Below are positions 9,213-18,829 of a stretch of DNA of 64,000 nucleotides, one piece after another. Below the pieces are notes generated by a model. The model did not search any database, had not been told where the DNA came from, and saw nothing but the letters and a program-made list of their open reading frames with translations. Position 1 is the first letter of the stretch. Every line of letters begins with the position of its first letter. The stretch covers positions 155,503-219,502 of the forward strand of contig NZ_JAAMQM010000010.1 in the NCBI RefSeq assembly GCF_013523055.1. The letters run 5' to 3'. The position numbers and the translations under genes were made by a program. Source of the DNA: Pseudomonas capeferrum (GTDB taxonomy: Bacteria; Pseudomonadota; Gammaproteobacteria; Pseudomonadales; Pseudomonadaceae).

Positions 9213-9911
9213 TCAGGCCTTGACGGTGCGTTTTTCGATACGCTTCTCGAAGGTGCCGACGATGACGCGGTCGACGTAGATGCCGGGGGTATGGATTTCG
9301 CTGGGCAGCAGGACGCCGGGCTCGACGATTTCCTCGACCTCAACCACGGTGATCTTGCCAGCGGTGGCCGCCAGCGGATTGAAATTCTGTGCGGTATGGC
9401 GATAGACCACATTGCCGTAATGATCGGCTTTCCAGCCCTTGACGATCGCGAAGTCCCCGGTGATGGACTCCTCGAGGACGTAATGACGGCCGTTGAAGGC
9501 GCGGACTTCCTTGCCTTCGGCGACCGGGGTGCCATAGCCGGTGGCGGTGTAGAACGCGGGGATACCGGCGCCGCCTGCGCGCATCTTTTCGGCCAGGGTA
9601 CCTTGCGGGGTGAGTTCGACCTCCAGCTCTCCACTGAGCAGCTGGCGTTCGAACTCGGCGTTCTCGCCCACGTAGGAGGCGATCATCTTGCGGATCTGAC
9701 GGTCTTCCAACAGCACGCCCAACCCGAAACCGTCCACGCCGCAGTTGTTCGAGACCACGGTCAGGCCCTTGACGCCGCGACGCCTGATCTCGGCAATGAG
9801 GTTTTCCGGGATACCGCACAGGCCGAAACCACCTGCCAGGACGGTCATGTCGTCGGTCAGGCCCGCCAGGGCCTCTTCATAGCTTGCAACGCGCTTGTCT
9901 AGTCCCGCCAT
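9213..9911 (-). CDS. scoA: 3-oxoacid CoA-transferase, subunit A
   Basis: A 232-residue subunit with the CoA-binding signature [13 protein letters not shown] near residues 27-39 and the conserved [11 protein letters not shown] and [13 protein letters not shown] stretches. This is the normal length for separate A subunits. It is the first gene of a two-gene operon with scoB. A LysR regulator (10048-10953) starts 136 bp away on the other strand, the usual arrangement for an inducible catabolic operon. The complex feeds ketone bodies or a 3-oxoacid into acetyl-CoA metabolism. Confidence 0.93.
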   Translation of the reverse strand: MAGLDKRVASYEEALAGLTDDMTVLAGGFGLCGIPENLIAEIRRRGVKGLTVVSNNCGVDGFGLGVLLEDRQIRKMIASYVGENAEFERQLLSGELEVELTPQGTLAEKMRAGGAGIPAFYTATGYGTPVAEGKEVRAFNGRHYVLEESITGDFAIVKGWKADHYGNVVYRHTAQNFNPLAATAGKITVVEVEEIVEPGVLLPSEIHTPGIYVDRVIVGTFEKRIEKRTVKA

Positions 9912-10047
9912 GTTGATCCGCCTTTGTAGTTATCGATCCGACACGACTGTCGGTGAGCGTTGGGCCGATCTTCCTCCACGCTCACTTATTTGTTAATTTT
10001 GTTTTTTACATGGATTGATAAATTTATTAAAAGAATGTAGGTGGCAG

Positions 10048-10953
10048 ATGAACGTCAAACAGTTGCGTGCCTTCCTTGCCGTGGCCACGTACCAGAGCTT
10101 CGTCCAGGCCGGCGAGCATGTGCATCTGTCCCAGCCGGCCTTGAGCCTGACCATCAAGGGCCTTGAGCAGAACCTGGGTGGCGCGCTGTTCACACGCACC
10201 ACACGCGCTGTCAGCCTGACCCCCGAAGGCGAAGTGCTGCTGCCTCTGGCACGACGGTTGCTGGCCGAATGGGACGACGCCGAGGAAACGCTTCGTCAGC
10301 ATTTCACCCTGCAATTGGGCCGGGTAGGCGTGGCGGCCATGCCAGCCTTTGCGGGCAATCGGCTACCTCGCTCGCTCAGGCTGTTCCGCCAGCGCTATCC
10401 GCGCGTCAATGTCACGGTGCACGATGTAATCAACGAACAGGTGCTGGAACTGGTGCGCCACCGCCGCGTCGAACTGGGCATCGGCTTCGAGCCGGAAAGT
10501 GCCGGTGGGCTACGCTTTCATCCGCTCTACCTCGATCGGTTCGTGGCGGTGGTGCCGGCCGATTCGGCGCTTGCGCAATGCCAGCAGGTGACCTGGAGCG
10601 AGTTGTTGCGCGAAGACTTCATCGCCCTGCAACGTCCCTCGGCGGTGCGTCTGCTGCTTGAACAGCACGTGGCGGTACAGCACGGCAAGCTCACGGTGGC
10701 TTTCGAAAGCCATCAGCTCGGTACCGTCGGCCGCATGGTGGCCAACGGGCTGGGCGTCAGCGCGGTCCCTGCCTTGTGCATCGAGCAGATGCGCGAGCTC
10801 GGCGCGCGCTGCGTGGCGCTGGTGGAGCCGATCGTGGAACGGCGCATCGGCGTCATCACCTTGCAGGACCATGAGCTTTCCACGGCGGCCCAAGCGCTGC
10901 TCGATGTATTGCTCTCGGATACCCCAACTCAGGAGGCAACATGCGCTACGTGA
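10048..10953 (+). CDS. LysR-family regulator, probable controller of scoAB
   Basis: The 301-residue protein has a LysR helix-turn-helix (about 1-60; MNVKQLRAFLAVATYQSF and VHLSQPALSLTIKGLEQ) and a substrate-binding effector domain (about 90-295). I place the start at 10048, after AGGTGG, because MNVKQLRAFL is the canonical LysR N-terminus; an earlier ATG at 10015 would add an untypical extension. It is divergent from scoAB over an AT-rich 136-bp region, the standard layout for LysR control of a neighbouring operon. Its 3' end overlaps the aldo/keto reductase start by 13 bp. The effector is unknown. Confidence 0.9.
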   Translation: MNVKQLRAFLAVATYQSFVQAGEHVHLSQPALSLTIKGLEQNLGGALFTRTTRAVSLTPEGEVLLPLARRLLAEWDDAEETLRQHFTLQLGRVGVAAMPAFAGNRLPRSLRLFRQRYPRVNVTVHDVINEQVLELVRHRRVELGIGFEPESAGGLRFHPLYLDRFVAVVPADSALAQCQQVTWSELLREDFIALQRPSAVRLLLEQHVAVQHGKLTVAFESHQLGTVGRMVANGLGVSAVPALCIEQMRELGARCVALVEPIVERRIGVITLQDHELSTAAQALLDVLLSDTPTQEATCAT

Positions 10954-11762
10954 AGCTTGCAGATTCCAATGTCCCGGTCATCGGCCAGGGCACCTGGCAC
11001 ATGGGCGAGCGCTCAGGCGCCAAGGCCGCCGAAGTGGCCGCCTTGCAGCAAGGCATCGAGCTGGGCATGACCTTGATCGATACCGCCGAGATGTATGCCG
11101 AAGGAGGTGCCGAGGAGGTGGTCGGCCAAGCGATCGCCGGACGTCGCGACAAGGTCTTCGTGGTCAGCAAGGTCTATCCGCACAACGCCAGCCGCAAGGG
11201 TATCCCGGCAGCCTGCGAGCGCAGCTTGCGGCGTCTCGGTACCGATCATATCGACCTGTACCTGCTGCACTGGCGCGGCGGTTATCCGCTGGAAGAAACT
11301 GTCGAGGCTTTCGAACGCTTGCGCGAAGACGGCAAGATCGGCCGTTGGGGTGTGTCCAATTTCGATGTCGAAGACCTGACGGAACTGGCCAACCCTGCCT
11401 GTGCGACCAACCAGGTTCTCTACAACCCGGACGAACGCGGCATCGAGTACGACCTCTTGCCCTGGAGCCGATCACACCAGTTGCCGATCATGGCTTACTG
11501 CCCGCTGGCCCAGGCGGGCAGCTTGCTCCAGCACCGCGTGATGGCGCAGATCGCCGAGCGGCATGGCGTCACCCCGGCCCAAGTGAGCCTGGCCTGGGTG
11601 GTCCGTAACCAGGGCGTGATAGCGATTCCCAAGGCGGTCGATCCGTTGCATGTGCGCTTGAACGCCGAGGCTGCGGACCTGGTGCTCGAGCATGATGATC
11701 TGCGCGCTATTGACGAAGCGTTCACGGCGCCTACCCGCAAGCAACGCCTGGCAATGGTCTGA
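10941..11762 (+). CDS. Aldo/keto reductase
   Basis: A 273-residue NAD(P)H-dependent TIM-barrel oxidoreductase. The catalytic tetrad is visible as Asp and Tyr in LIDTAEMYAEGGAEE, Lys in FVVSKVYPHNA and His in IDLYLLHWRGG. The cofactor loop near IAIPKAVDPLHVRLN is also present. The size and motifs fit the YafB/2,5-diketo-gluconate reductase-like branch. The start overlaps the LysR gene by 13 bp, so the two are probably translated from one message. The physiological substrate is unknown; carbonyl detoxification is a common role in the family. Confidence 0.9.
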   Translation: MRYVKLADSNVPVIGQGTWHMGERSGAKAAEVAALQQGIELGMTLIDTAEMYAEGGAEEVVGQAIAGRRDKVFVVSKVYPHNASRKGIPAACERSLRRLGTDHIDLYLLHWRGGYPLEETVEAFERLREDGKIGRWGVSNFDVEDLTELANPACATNQVLYNPDERGIEYDLLPWSRSHQLPIMAYCPLAQAGSLLQHRVMAQIAERHGVTPAQVSLAWVVRNQGVIAIPKAVDPLHVRLNAEAADLVLEHDDLRAIDEAFTAPTRKQRLAMV

Positions 11763-11797
11763 CCCCTGCTACCCGGCGCCCCCATCGAAACGCGCGG

Positions 11798-14700
11798 TCA
11801 GTGGAAATCCCGGCTGCGCACATCGAGCCCCTCGAGCAGCTGGCTGATGTCCTCCAGTCGGCGAGCGATCAGGTGGCACACACCGCTCTCGTACTCCAGG
11901 CGCCCCCGCACCTTCATCAACCGTGAACCCACCAGGGTTCGCCGTTGGCGCTCGGCGAGGTCGCGCCAGACCACCACGTTGACCATGCCGAACTCGTCCT
12001 CGAGGGTCACGAAGGTGACACCGCTGGCGGTTTGCGGGCGCTGGCGCCCCACCACCAGGCCCGCAAGGCTGACCGTATCGCCATGTTCGGCCGCAGCCAG
12101 TTCGGCCGAACTGCGGCAGCCCAGCGCCTTCAGGCGCGAGCGCAGCAGGTTCAGGGGATGTGGACCCAAGGTGGTGCCCAGCATGGCGTAATCGGCAGCC
12201 AGATCTTCACCGACGCTTGGCGCAGGCAAATCCACGGCGGCCTCGGGCAAGGCCTCGACTTGTGAGAACAGGGGCAATTGCGCGTGTACCGCAGCGACCT
12301 GCCAGCGTGCCTGGTGGCGATCACGGGCCAGGGCTCGCAGGGCGCCGGCATCCGCCAGACGGGCGCGGGCGCGCGAGTCCAGCCCCGCGCGCAGGCACAG
12401 GTCCTCGATATCTCGCCAGGGTCGCTGCGCCCTCGCCTGCTCAAGGCGCCGTGCATCGACCTCGGCAAAGCCTCGGATCTGGCGCAAGCCGATACGGATG
12501 GCCAGTGCCTGTTCACCCACCGGCTCCAGGGTGCAATCCCACTCGCTCTCGAAGACATCGACCGGGCGCACCTCGATGCCCTGGCGTCTGGCCTCCTGCA
12601 ATAGCTGGTCCGGGCTGTAGAAACCCATGGGCCAGCTGTTGACCAGGGCGCAGGTGAAGATCGCCGGCTCATGGCACTTGAGCCAGCTGCTGGCATAGGT
12701 CAGCAAGGCAAAGCTGGCGGCGTGGGACTCGGGAAAACCATAGCTGCCGAATCCCTTGATCTGCTCGAAGATGCGCTCGGCGAAAGCGCTGTCATAGCCA
12801 TTGCGCAACATGCCCTGGATCAGCCGCTGGCGATGAGGTTCGAGCCCGCCCGTGCGTTTCCAGGCAGCCATGCTGCGGCGCAACTGGTCGGCTTCACCCG
12901 GACTGTAGTCGGCGGCGACCATGGCCAGCTCCATCACCTGCTCCTGAAACAGCGGAACGCCGAGCGTGCGCTTGAACACCGCCTCGAGCGCAGGCGAGGG
13001 ATAGGTCACCGGTTCCTCTCCCAAGCGCCGACGCAGGTAGGGATGAACCATGTCGCCCTGGATCGGCCCCGGACGGACGATCGCCACTTCGATCACCAGG
13101 TCGTAGAAGGTCTTGGGCTTGAGCCTGGGCAGCATGGCCATCTGTGCGCGCGACTCGATCTGGAAGACACCGATGGTCTGTGCCTGGCCGATCATCGCGT
13201 AGGTCGCGGGATCTTCCGCGGGGATGGTCGCCAAGGTCAATCGCCGGCCGCGATGGCGCTCGATCAGATCGAAGCAACGCCGCAAGGCGCTGAGCATGCC
13301 CAAGGCAAGCACGTCGACCTTGAGCAGGCCGACCATGTCGAGGTCGTCCTTGTCCCACTGGATCACCGTGCGATCCTGCATGGCCGCGTTCTCGACCGGA
13401 ACCAGCTGGTCGAGCGGCTGCTCGGAGATGACGAAACCGCCCGGATGCTGCGAAAGGTGACGCGGGAAGCCTACCAGTTCCCCGGCCAGCACCAGGATGC
13501 GGCGCAACGAGGGACCCAGGGCATCGAAACCGGCTTCGGCCAGTTGCCGCTCGTCGGGAATCCGGTCGCTCCAGCGTCCGCAGCATTTGGCCAGGGCATC
13601 GACCTGGTCGTTGGGCAATCCCAGCGCCCGCGCCACATCGCGCACGGCGCCCGCAGCATGGTAGGTACTGACCACCGCCGTCAGGGCTGCCCGGTGGCGA
13701 CCATAGCGGTGGAACACGTACTGGATCACTTCCTCGCGGCGATGATGCTCGAAGTCCACATCGATGTCTGGCGGCTCGTCACGCTCTCGAGACAGGAAAC
13801 GCTCGAACAGCAGCTTGGTCTGCATGGGGTCGAGCTCGGTGATCCCAAGCACGAAACACACCACCGAATTGGCCGCCGATCCTCGCCCCTGACACAGGAT
13901 ATGACGGCTTCGGGCAAAGCGGACGATGTCATGCACGGTAAGGAAGTAGCTTTCGTAACGCAGCTCTTCGATCAACGACAGCTCTTTGTCCAGCAGTCCG
14001 CGCACGGCTTGGCTGGCGCCTTGGGGCCAGCGTTCCGGCAAATGACGCTCGCACAAGTGACGCAGCCAACTGGTAGGCGTATGGCCATCAGGCACCAGCT
14101 CGCACGGGTACTCGTACTTGAGCTCGGAAAGGTCGAAGCGGCAGCGTTGGGCGATGACCAGGCTTTCGGCGAGCAACTCGCCCGGGTAAAGCTCGGCGAG
14201 CTGTGCCAGAGGCCGCAGATGGCGTTCGCCATTGGCGAACAGGTAGCGGCCCGCCTGAGCCACGGTGCAATGCCGATGGATCGCCGTCATGCAGTCCTGC
14301 AAGGCCCGGCGACCCCGGGCGTGCATATGTACGTCGCCGCATCCCACCGCGCGTATGCCGATTCGACCCGCCAGGCCGAGCAGGCGAGCCAGACGCGCCT
14401 CGTCATCGGTACCGCGATGCAAGTGCACGGCCAGCCACAGGCGTTCCGGGAACAGCGACTTGAGCCAGTCGCCTGGGGTCGAATCCAGCGGATCGTCCGG
14501 GATCCACAAGGCCAGCAGGCCCTCACGGTGCGCCTCGAGATCGGCCGACAGCAGTTGGTACTCGCCCTTCTCTGCTCGACGCCGTGCGCGGGTGATCAAC
14601 GCGCACAGGCTCTGGTAACCCCTGAGGTTCTCGACCAGCAATACCAGTCGCGGGCCGTCTCGCAAGCGGACTTCGCTGCCAACGAGCAGTCGTAGCTGGT

Positions 14701-14878
14701 GTTCCTTGGCGGCCTGCCAGGCTCGAACGATACCGGCCAGCGTGCACTCGTCGGTGATGGCCAGGGCCTGGTAGCCGTGCTGGCGGGCGCGACGAAACAA
14801 CTCGTCGGCGCTGGAGGCGCCACGCTGGAAGCTGAAATTGGACACACAATGCAATTCGGCGTAGCCCGGGGTCGTCAT
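11798..14878 (-). CDS. dnaE2: Error-prone DNA polymerase DnaE2 (ImuC)
   Basis: The catalytic subunit of the ImuABC mutasome, a C-family polymerase that performs mutagenic translesion synthesis with ImuA and ImuB. The 1026 residues comprise an N-terminal PHP domain (from [11 protein letters not shown]), the polymerase palm with the metal-binding [15 protein letters not shown] (about 367-381), the fingers/thumb region, and a C-terminal OB-fold ([20 protein letters not shown]). It is shorter than replicative DnaE1 and lacks the tau-binding C-terminus, as expected for DnaE2. I chose [10 protein letters not shown] (14878): it overlaps the imuB stop by 4 bp (ATGA), and the upstream open frame lies inside imuB. 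It is the last gene of the lexA2-imuA-imuB-dnaE2 operon. Confidence 0.97.
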   Translation of the reverse strand: MTTPGYAELHCVSNFSFQRGASSADELFRRARQHGYQALAITDECTLAGIVRAWQAAKEHQLRLLVGSEVRLRDGPRLVLLVENLRGYQSLCALITRARRRAEKGEYQLLSADLEAHREGLLALWIPDDPLDSTPGDWLKSLFPERLWLAVHLHRGTDDEARLARLLGLAGRIGIRAVGCGDVHMHARGRRALQDCMTAIHRHCTVAQAGRYLFANGERHLRPLAQLAELYPGELLAESLVIAQRCRFDLSELKYEYPCELVPDGHTPTSWLRHLCERHLPERWPQGASQAVRGLLDKELSLIEELRYESYFLTVHDIVRFARSRHILCQGRGSAANSVVCFVLGITELDPMQTKLLFERFLSRERDEPPDIDVDFEHHRREEVIQYVFHRYGRHRAALTAVVSTYHAAGAVRDVARALGLPNDQVDALAKCCGRWSDRIPDERQLAEAGFDALGPSLRRILVLAGELVGFPRHLSQHPGGFVISEQPLDQLVPVENAAMQDRTVIQWDKDDLDMVGLLKVDVLALGMLSALRRCFDLIERHRGRRLTLATIPAEDPATYAMIGQAQTIGVFQIESRAQMAMLPRLKPKTFYDLVIEVAIVRPGPIQGDMVHPYLRRRLGEEPVTYPSPALEAVFKRTLGVPLFQEQVMELAMVAADYSPGEADQLRRSMAAWKRTGGLEPHRQRLIQGMLRNGYDSAFAERIFEQIKGFGSYGFPESHAASFALLTYASSWLKCHEPAIFTCALVNSWPMGFYSPDQLLQEARRQGIEVRPVDVFESEWDCTLEPVGEQALAIRIGLRQIRGFAEVDARRLEQARAQRPWRDIEDLCLRAGLDSRARARLADAGALRALARDRHQARWQVAAVHAQLPLFSQVEALPEAAVDLPAPSVGEDLAADYAMLGTTLGPHPLNLLRSRLKALGCRSSAELAAAEHGDTVSLAGLVVGRQRPQTASGVTFVTLEDEFGMVNVVVWRDLAERQRRTLVGSRLMKVRGRLEYESGVCHLIARRLEDISQLLEGLDVRSRDFH

Positions 14879-16293
14879 GCGAACCAACCCTGCAGCCACA
14901 AGGGACCCGGCTCGCCCAGGTCGCGAAAGGCCCAACCCTGCAGGCCTTCGCGGGTTTCGATGCGGTAGTAGTCGCGGCGCACATCGCCGCCATCCCACCA
15001 GCCGGACTCGATCCGCTCGGCCCGGCCCAACAGGCGCAGGCTCTGCTCGGTCAGAGGCTGAGGCTGCGACAGCAGCCAGCCGGGGCGGCTTCCGCGCGCG
15101 ACCTGGAGGATGCCCGCCCCACCTTGATCTGCCGCCAGCCAGGCATGTTCGGGACGATGGTCGGCCAGTGCCACCAGGCTGCGTACCGCTTCGTCACCCA
15201 GGCGGGCGCGCAGACGCTCGCGCAATTGCTCCCAAGGTTGCGACTGTTGGCGGCGCGCGTCGAAAAGGGCTTGATGCCGGGGAACGAAGGGAGGCAGATC
15301 GTCGGCGCGCAAGCACAGGTTGCGCACGGGCGCAGGAATCTTCAGGGCCTCCAACCGTCCACGCGCCAGCTCGAAGAGCACCGTGGGATCGCGTTCCGCG
15401 GCAAGAAGGCCGACCATGGCCACGCTGTCAGCGTGTTCCCCATGTTCCAGGTGCACGGCGAACCGCTGCACGCCACAATCGCGGCCCGCCAGGAAAGCCG
15501 CCAGATCGTTGACCAGGCGACGCAGCGGGAACAGCAACGCCTGATGCGACTCGACATCGAAATTCAACGCCAGGCGTGCCTCGAAGTGATCGGGTGGCTG
15601 GTAGAAGGTCAGGCCCAGGCTGCGCAGGCCCAGCAACTGGTCCAGATGCAGCTGGACCTGAGCGGCAAACCGCCGAGCCAGGGCATCGCGAGGCAAGGCC
15701 AGTACCTGCGCGAGGTGGCGCAAGCCCATGCGCGCAAAAGCATCGGCCGCCTCTCTGGGCAAGCCCAGCCGGTCGATCGGCATGCGCGCCAACGCCAGCC
15801 GGGTATCTTCCTGGTCAAGGACAGCCAGCCCGTCATGGGCGTTGGCAAGCATGCGCGCGGCGACCGGGTTGCACGCCAGAACGATACGGTGACGAAGCCC
15901 CAGCGCGGTCAGTTCCTGACGCAGGCGCGCTTCGAGCACGGGCCAGGGCCCGAACAATTGCAGGCTGGAGCCGACCTCCATGAGCAACGCCCTGGGATAG
16001 TGTCGGCTGACCTGGGCGCTGTATCGATAGGCCCAGGCCGCGAGCAACTGTTCTACCTGCTCGATCCGGGCAGGGTCAGCCTCGACACAACTGAAACCGT
16101 CGGCCAAGGCGCGGGCGGCATTGAGCGTCTGTCCGGCGCGCAAGCCGAGCTCGGCCGCGGCAAGGTTGATCGCCTGCACGACACGCCGCTGGGCAGGTCC
16201 GCCCAGCAGCACCAACGGCAAGTCGGGATCGGCACGGGTGCGCAGCGCGGTGTCGAGCGCCAGTTGTGGCAACAGGATGCACGCCCAGAGCAT
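14875..16293 (-). CDS. imuB: ImuB, catalytically inactive Y-family polymerase homologue
   Basis: The 472-residue protein has a Y-family polymerase fold, with the fingers/little-finger region between about 5 and 340 and a C-terminal extension ending in [15 protein letters not shown]. The acidic catalytic motif of active Y-family enzymes is absent: the N-terminus reads [14 protein letters not shown]. This is the hallmark of ImuB, which serves as the clamp-binding hub that recruits ImuA and DnaE2. It starts 6 bp after imuA and overlaps dnaE2 by 4 bp, so translation is coupled. Family and role are well supported by the operon. Confidence 0.95.
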   Translation of the reverse strand: MLWACILLPQLALDTALRTRADPDLPLVLLGGPAQRRVVQAINLAAAELGLRAGQTLNAARALADGFSCVEADPARIEQVEQLLAAWAYRYSAQVSRHYPRALLMEVGSSLQLFGPWPVLEARLRQELTALGLRHRIVLACNPVAARMLANAHDGLAVLDQEDTRLALARMPIDRLGLPREAADAFARMGLRHLAQVLALPRDALARRFAAQVQLHLDQLLGLRSLGLTFYQPPDHFEARLALNFDVESHQALLFPLRRLVNDLAAFLAGRDCGVQRFAVHLEHGEHADSVAMVGLLAAERDPTVLFELARGRLEALKIPAPVRNLCLRADDLPPFVPRHQALFDARRQQSQPWEQLRERLRARLGDEAVRSLVALADHRPEHAWLAADQGGAGILQVARGSRPGWLLSQPQPLTEQSLRLLGRAERIESGWWDGGDVRRDYYRIETREGLQGWAFRDLGEPGPLWLQGWFA

Positions 16294-16299
16294 GAGCGC

Positions 16300-16923
16300 T
16301 CATTCCAGTCCGAAGTGGGCGACGGGTGCGCTCGGCGGCAGGCCGCCACGGCACTTGAGTACCCGCCACTGCGCCGGACGGGTATCGACCGCAATCCGCA
16401 GCGCTGCCGGCGAAGGGTTCATCGATGCCTGTTGTGGCCGACAAGCGAACGCCAGCGCCTGGCCGGTCTCGGCGGCGACCTGCAAGCGCCGCAAGGCGCG
16501 GTCGTCTGCCCGCTCCGGCCAGCACAGGACAGCGGCGCAGCTGCCGGAGCGCAAGCATTGCTCGGCGGCCCACAGGGCATCGAGAGGGTTGGCGTCGACC
16601 TTGACCAACCAGCGCAAATCCACGCCCGCCGCCTGCCAGGCCGGCGCATAGGGGATGAAGGGAGGCGCCACCAGTACCACTCGCCCGCCTTCGCCCGTCA
16701 GGCGCGCGAGGCTTGGCCAGAGCAGTTGCAGCTCGCCGCAGCCTGGGCTGGCCAGGAGCAACTCAGTGAGTGCCGATGCCGGCCAACCGCCTTCGGGCAG
16801 GGCCTCGTCAAGCCGAGCATGACCGGTGGGCTGCAGACCGAGCGCCCGGGCCGGGGCTTGCCGCGCGCGCCAGATCCGACGCTGGTCGAGCAGGCCGTCG
16901 AGGTCGACTACCGCGCCCTTCAT
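16300..16923 (-). CDS. imuA: ImuA, RecA-like accessory protein of the mutasome
   Basis: The 207-residue protein is the SulA/RecA-like ImuA of the mutagenesis cassette. Recognisable parts are ARALGLQPTGHARLDEALP and GGWPASALTELL near the start and LARLTGEGGRVVLVAPPF in the core. There is no full Walker A, as is usual for Pseudomonas ImuA. It overlaps lexA2 by 4 bp (ATGA at 16923-16920). It is thought to bind RecA and ImuB and assist translesion synthesis; the exact activity remains uncertain in the literature. Naming rests strongly on gene order. Confidence 0.93.
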   Translation of the reverse strand: MKGAVVDLDGLLDQRRIWRARQAPARALGLQPTGHARLDEALPEGGWPASALTELLLASPGCGELQLLWPSLARLTGEGGRVVLVAPPFIPYAPAWQAAGVDLRWLVKVDANPLDALWAAEQCLRSGSCAAVLCWPERADDRALRRLQVAAETGQALAFACRPQQASMNPSPAALRIAVDTRPAQWRVLKCRGGLPPSAPVAHFGLE

Positions 16924-17537
16924 TCGCGCCTCAGGAGGCCGCAGAACACGCCTTCGATCACGAAGTCATGTCCTGGATGGACGTCGATGGGGGCATAGGC
17001 CGGGTTGCGGGACAACAGTTGGTATCCGTTGTCGACGCGTTGCAGGCGCTTGATGGTGACCTCGCCATCGAGCCGGGCGACGATGATCTGACCGTCACGC
17101 GCCTCTCCCTGCTGGAGAATGCCGACCAGGTCGCCGTCGAAGATGCCGTCGCCGATCATCGAGTCGCCACGCACCTTGAGCAGGTAGTCCGGGGTGCGCC
17201 GAAACAGGCTCGGGTCCACCAGCAACTGCTCGTGGATGTCCAGGTCGGGCCCGATCGGCGCGCCGGCGGCGACGCGGCCCAGTACGGCCAGCTCGAGCAC
17301 CTCGGGACGCCGGATGGGTTCGGCGAGGCGGATGCCACGGGCCTGGTTGGGCGTCACGTCGATAAAGCCGGCGGCACACAAGGCCGTAATGTGCTTGCGC
17401 GCGACACTGCGCGAGGCAAAACCGAAGCGCTGGGCGATATCGGCCAGGCTTGGCGGTTGGCCATGATCGGCAATGCGTTCACGGATGAAGTCGAGAATGG
17501 CGCGGCGTTTGGGGGTTAATCTGTCCATGGAGCACAT
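16920..17537 (-). CDS. lexA2: LexA2, second SOS repressor controlling the mutagenesis operon
   Basis: A LexA-type repressor with an N-terminal winged helix (LTPKRRAILDFIRERIADHG) and a C-terminal self-cleaving S24 peptidase domain. Autocleavage features in the 205-residue numbering are the Ala91-Gly92 bond in VAAGAPIG, Ser126 in GDSMIGDG and Lys163 in EVTIKRL. Two starts are close: ATG 17537 (MCSMDRL) has a weak AAGAG at suitable distance, while ATG 17528 (MDRLTPK) has none. I prefer 17537, but 17528 (202 residues) is possible. P. putida is known to carry lexA2 heading imuA-imuB-dnaE2, separate from the main lexA1; the layout here is identical. Confidence 0.95.
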   Translation of the reverse strand: MCSMDRLTPKRRAILDFIRERIADHGQPPSLADIAQRFGFASRSVARKHITALCAAGFIDVTPNQARGIRLAEPIRRPEVLELAVLGRVAAGAPIGPDLDIHEQLLVDPSLFRRTPDYLLKVRGDSMIGDGIFDGDLVGILQQGEARDGQIIVARLDGEVTIKRLQRVDNGYQLLSRNPAYAPIDVHPGHDFVIEGVFCGLLRRE

Positions 17538-17543
17538 TTGTAC
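17532..17543 (-). promoter_or_regulatory. LexA2 operator
   Basis: On the minus strand the sequence is GTAC-AAAT-GTGC, an exact match to GTAC-N4-GTGC, the recognition sequence I recall for P. putida LexA2. It lies at the very start of lexA2 and, if ATG 17537 is the true start, overlaps the start codon. Binding would autorepress the whole lexA2-imuA-imuB-dnaE2 operon until DNA damage triggers LexA2 cleavage. Confidence 0.85.
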
Positions 17544-17630
17544 TCTTTTTGAAGCACACTGACCAGCCCTCTGGTCATGCATATTGGTTATCATCGACCG
17601 TGTTTTTGTTTCTTGCCCAATGGATGCCCG

Positions 17631-18305
17631 ATGCTGACTGCTTTGTTGTTCGATCTCGATGGAACCATGACCGACACCGATACCCTGCATTTGCAGGCTT
17701 TCCGCCAGTTGCTCAAGGATGAGGACGGCCGCAGCCTGAGCCAGGCCGAATTCAACGAACGGATCAGCGGGCGCGCCAATGCCGCACTGTTCGCGGATCT
17801 CTTCCCAGACCTTGATCCAACCCGCCGCCAGGCGTTGGCCAAGCGCAAGGAAGCGCTGTTCCGAGTGCTGTCTCCTTCCCTGGAGCCGATGCCAGGGCTA
17901 CTGCGACTGCTCGACCATGCCCGTGACCGGGCCATCGGCATGTGCGTGGTAACCAATGCCCCGCGTGACAATGCCGAGCACATGCTGGCGGCCATGGACC
18001 TTGCGCAGCGATTCGAGCATGTGCTGGTGGCCGACGAACTGGCCCGCTCCAAACCTGATCCGCTGCCCTACCTGACCGGCCTGCAACGTCTTGGGGCTTC
18101 AGCCGACCAGGCCCTGGCGTTCGAGGATTCCCTGCCCGGCGTCGCAGCCGCCCATGGGGCCGGGATACACACGGTGGCCCTGGCTACCACCCAGCCGGCA
18201 GATCGGCTGCTCGAGGCGGGCGCGGACTTGGTGATCGAGGATTTCAACGATTCGCGGTTGTGGGCGTTGATCGAGCGGATGACAGGCCTGCCTGTGATCG
18301 AGTGA
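17631..18305 (+). CDS. HAD-superfamily sugar-phosphatase / phosphoglucomutase-like protein
   Basis: The 224-residue protein begins with the HAD nucleophile motif LLFDLDGTMTDTD (Asp8, Asp10), continues with a helical cap domain (about 15-80), motif II in CVVTNAPRDNAEH, motif III lysine in ARSKPDPLPY, and motif IV in LAFEDSLPGVAAAHGAG. This is the beta-phosphoglucomutase / phosphatase subgroup. The start at 17631 gives the nucleophile its normal position; earlier in-frame ATG codons would add unrelated residues. It is divergent from lexA2 with about 93 bp between. The substrate is probably a small phosphorylated metabolite. Confidence 0.88.
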   Translation: MLTALLFDLDGTMTDTDTLHLQAFRQLLKDEDGRSLSQAEFNERISGRANAALFADLFPDLDPTRRQALAKRKEALFRVLSPSLEPMPGLLRLLDHARDRAIGMCVVTNAPRDNAEHMLAAMDLAQRFEHVLVADELARSKPDPLPYLTGLQRLGASADQALAFEDSLPGVAAAHGAGIHTVALATTQPADRLLEAGADLVIEDFNDSRLWALIERMTGLPVIE

Positions 18306-18351
18306 TGGCGACATTGTGTCGCGTCGCCGGGTGCATGGCGTTGGATCTTCG

Positions 18352-18621
18352 GCGCCCTTGAGATCGAGCGCCGCCCGCGCGGCGCTTCGCGAGTAAACTC
18401 GCTCCCACATTTGTTGCACCGTGCCATGGCCTGACAGACCGAGGTCTTAGCCTTTGTTTGGAGACAAGGATAATGAGGTGGCAAAAACAGCCTTGATACA
18501 GCCTTTAGCCATGTACCAAGGCTGACAACTCCAATCTCACAGGCCATGGCACGTTGCAACAAATGTGGGAGCGAGTTTACTCGCGAAGCGCCGCGCGGGC
18601 GGCGCTCGATCTCAAGGGCGC
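18352..18621. repeat. 82-bp inverted repeat with 106-bp spacer (REP/MITE-like)
   Basis: The arm at 18352-18433 is the reverse complement of 18540-18621 with one mismatch (ACGGTGC versus ACGTTGC). Each arm includes the Pseudomonas intergenic element CGCGAGTAAACTCGCTCCCAC and a GC-rich block GCGCCGCCCGCGCGGCGC. The 106-bp spacer contains its own small dyad AGCCTTG / CAAGGCT. The structure looks like a doublet of an extragenic palindromic element, or a tiny non-autonomous mobile element. It occupies most of the 524-bp gap 18306-18829, which has no supportable gene. Confidence 0.88.
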
Positions 18622-18755
18622 TAAAGATTTATCGACAGACACCGCGCGAAGCGCCGCGCAGGCGGCGCTCGATTTCAAGAGCGCTAAAGATTTATCGACA
18701 GACACCGCGCGAAGCGCCGCGCGGGCGGCGCTCGACCTCAAGAGCGCTAAAGATT
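18582..18755. repeat. 63-bp tandem repeat, about 2.8 copies
   Basis: A 63-bp unit starting CGCGAAGCGCCGCGC and including GCGCTAAAGATTTATCGACA is repeated head to tail. GCGCTAAAG recurs at 18618, 18681 and 18744, exactly 63 bp apart. The first copy is the tail of the right arm of the preceding inverted repeat, so the array seems to have grown from it. Copies differ by a few substitutions. Because 63 is divisible by three, an apparent open frame with 21-residue repeats runs through it, but this is a repeat artefact. Confidence 0.9.
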
Positions 18756-18829
18756 CAACGGCTCGCGCCTGCCCCCTCACGCAATCTCCTGCCACTCATC
18801 GCCCTCCCGCCAGCCCCCCACCTTCAAGA

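Noticed and set aside
9176..9634. N-terminal extension of scoB to a far upstream ATG
   Set aside because: The extension lies inside scoA and is unlike CoA-transferases; the conserved protein begins at 9175.
12671..14695. 674-residue open frame antisense to dnaE2
   Set aside because: Completely inside the dnaE2 gene on the other strand, no family resemblance, low-complexity composition typical of shadows.
15124..16998. 624-residue open frame antisense to imuB and imuA
   Set aside because: It crosses two conserved genes and their junction on the opposite strand and has no domain motifs.
18582..18755. Short direct repeats that might suggest a CRISPR array
   Set aside because: The repeats are contiguous without unique spacers, only about 2.8 copies, and no cas genes are nearby.
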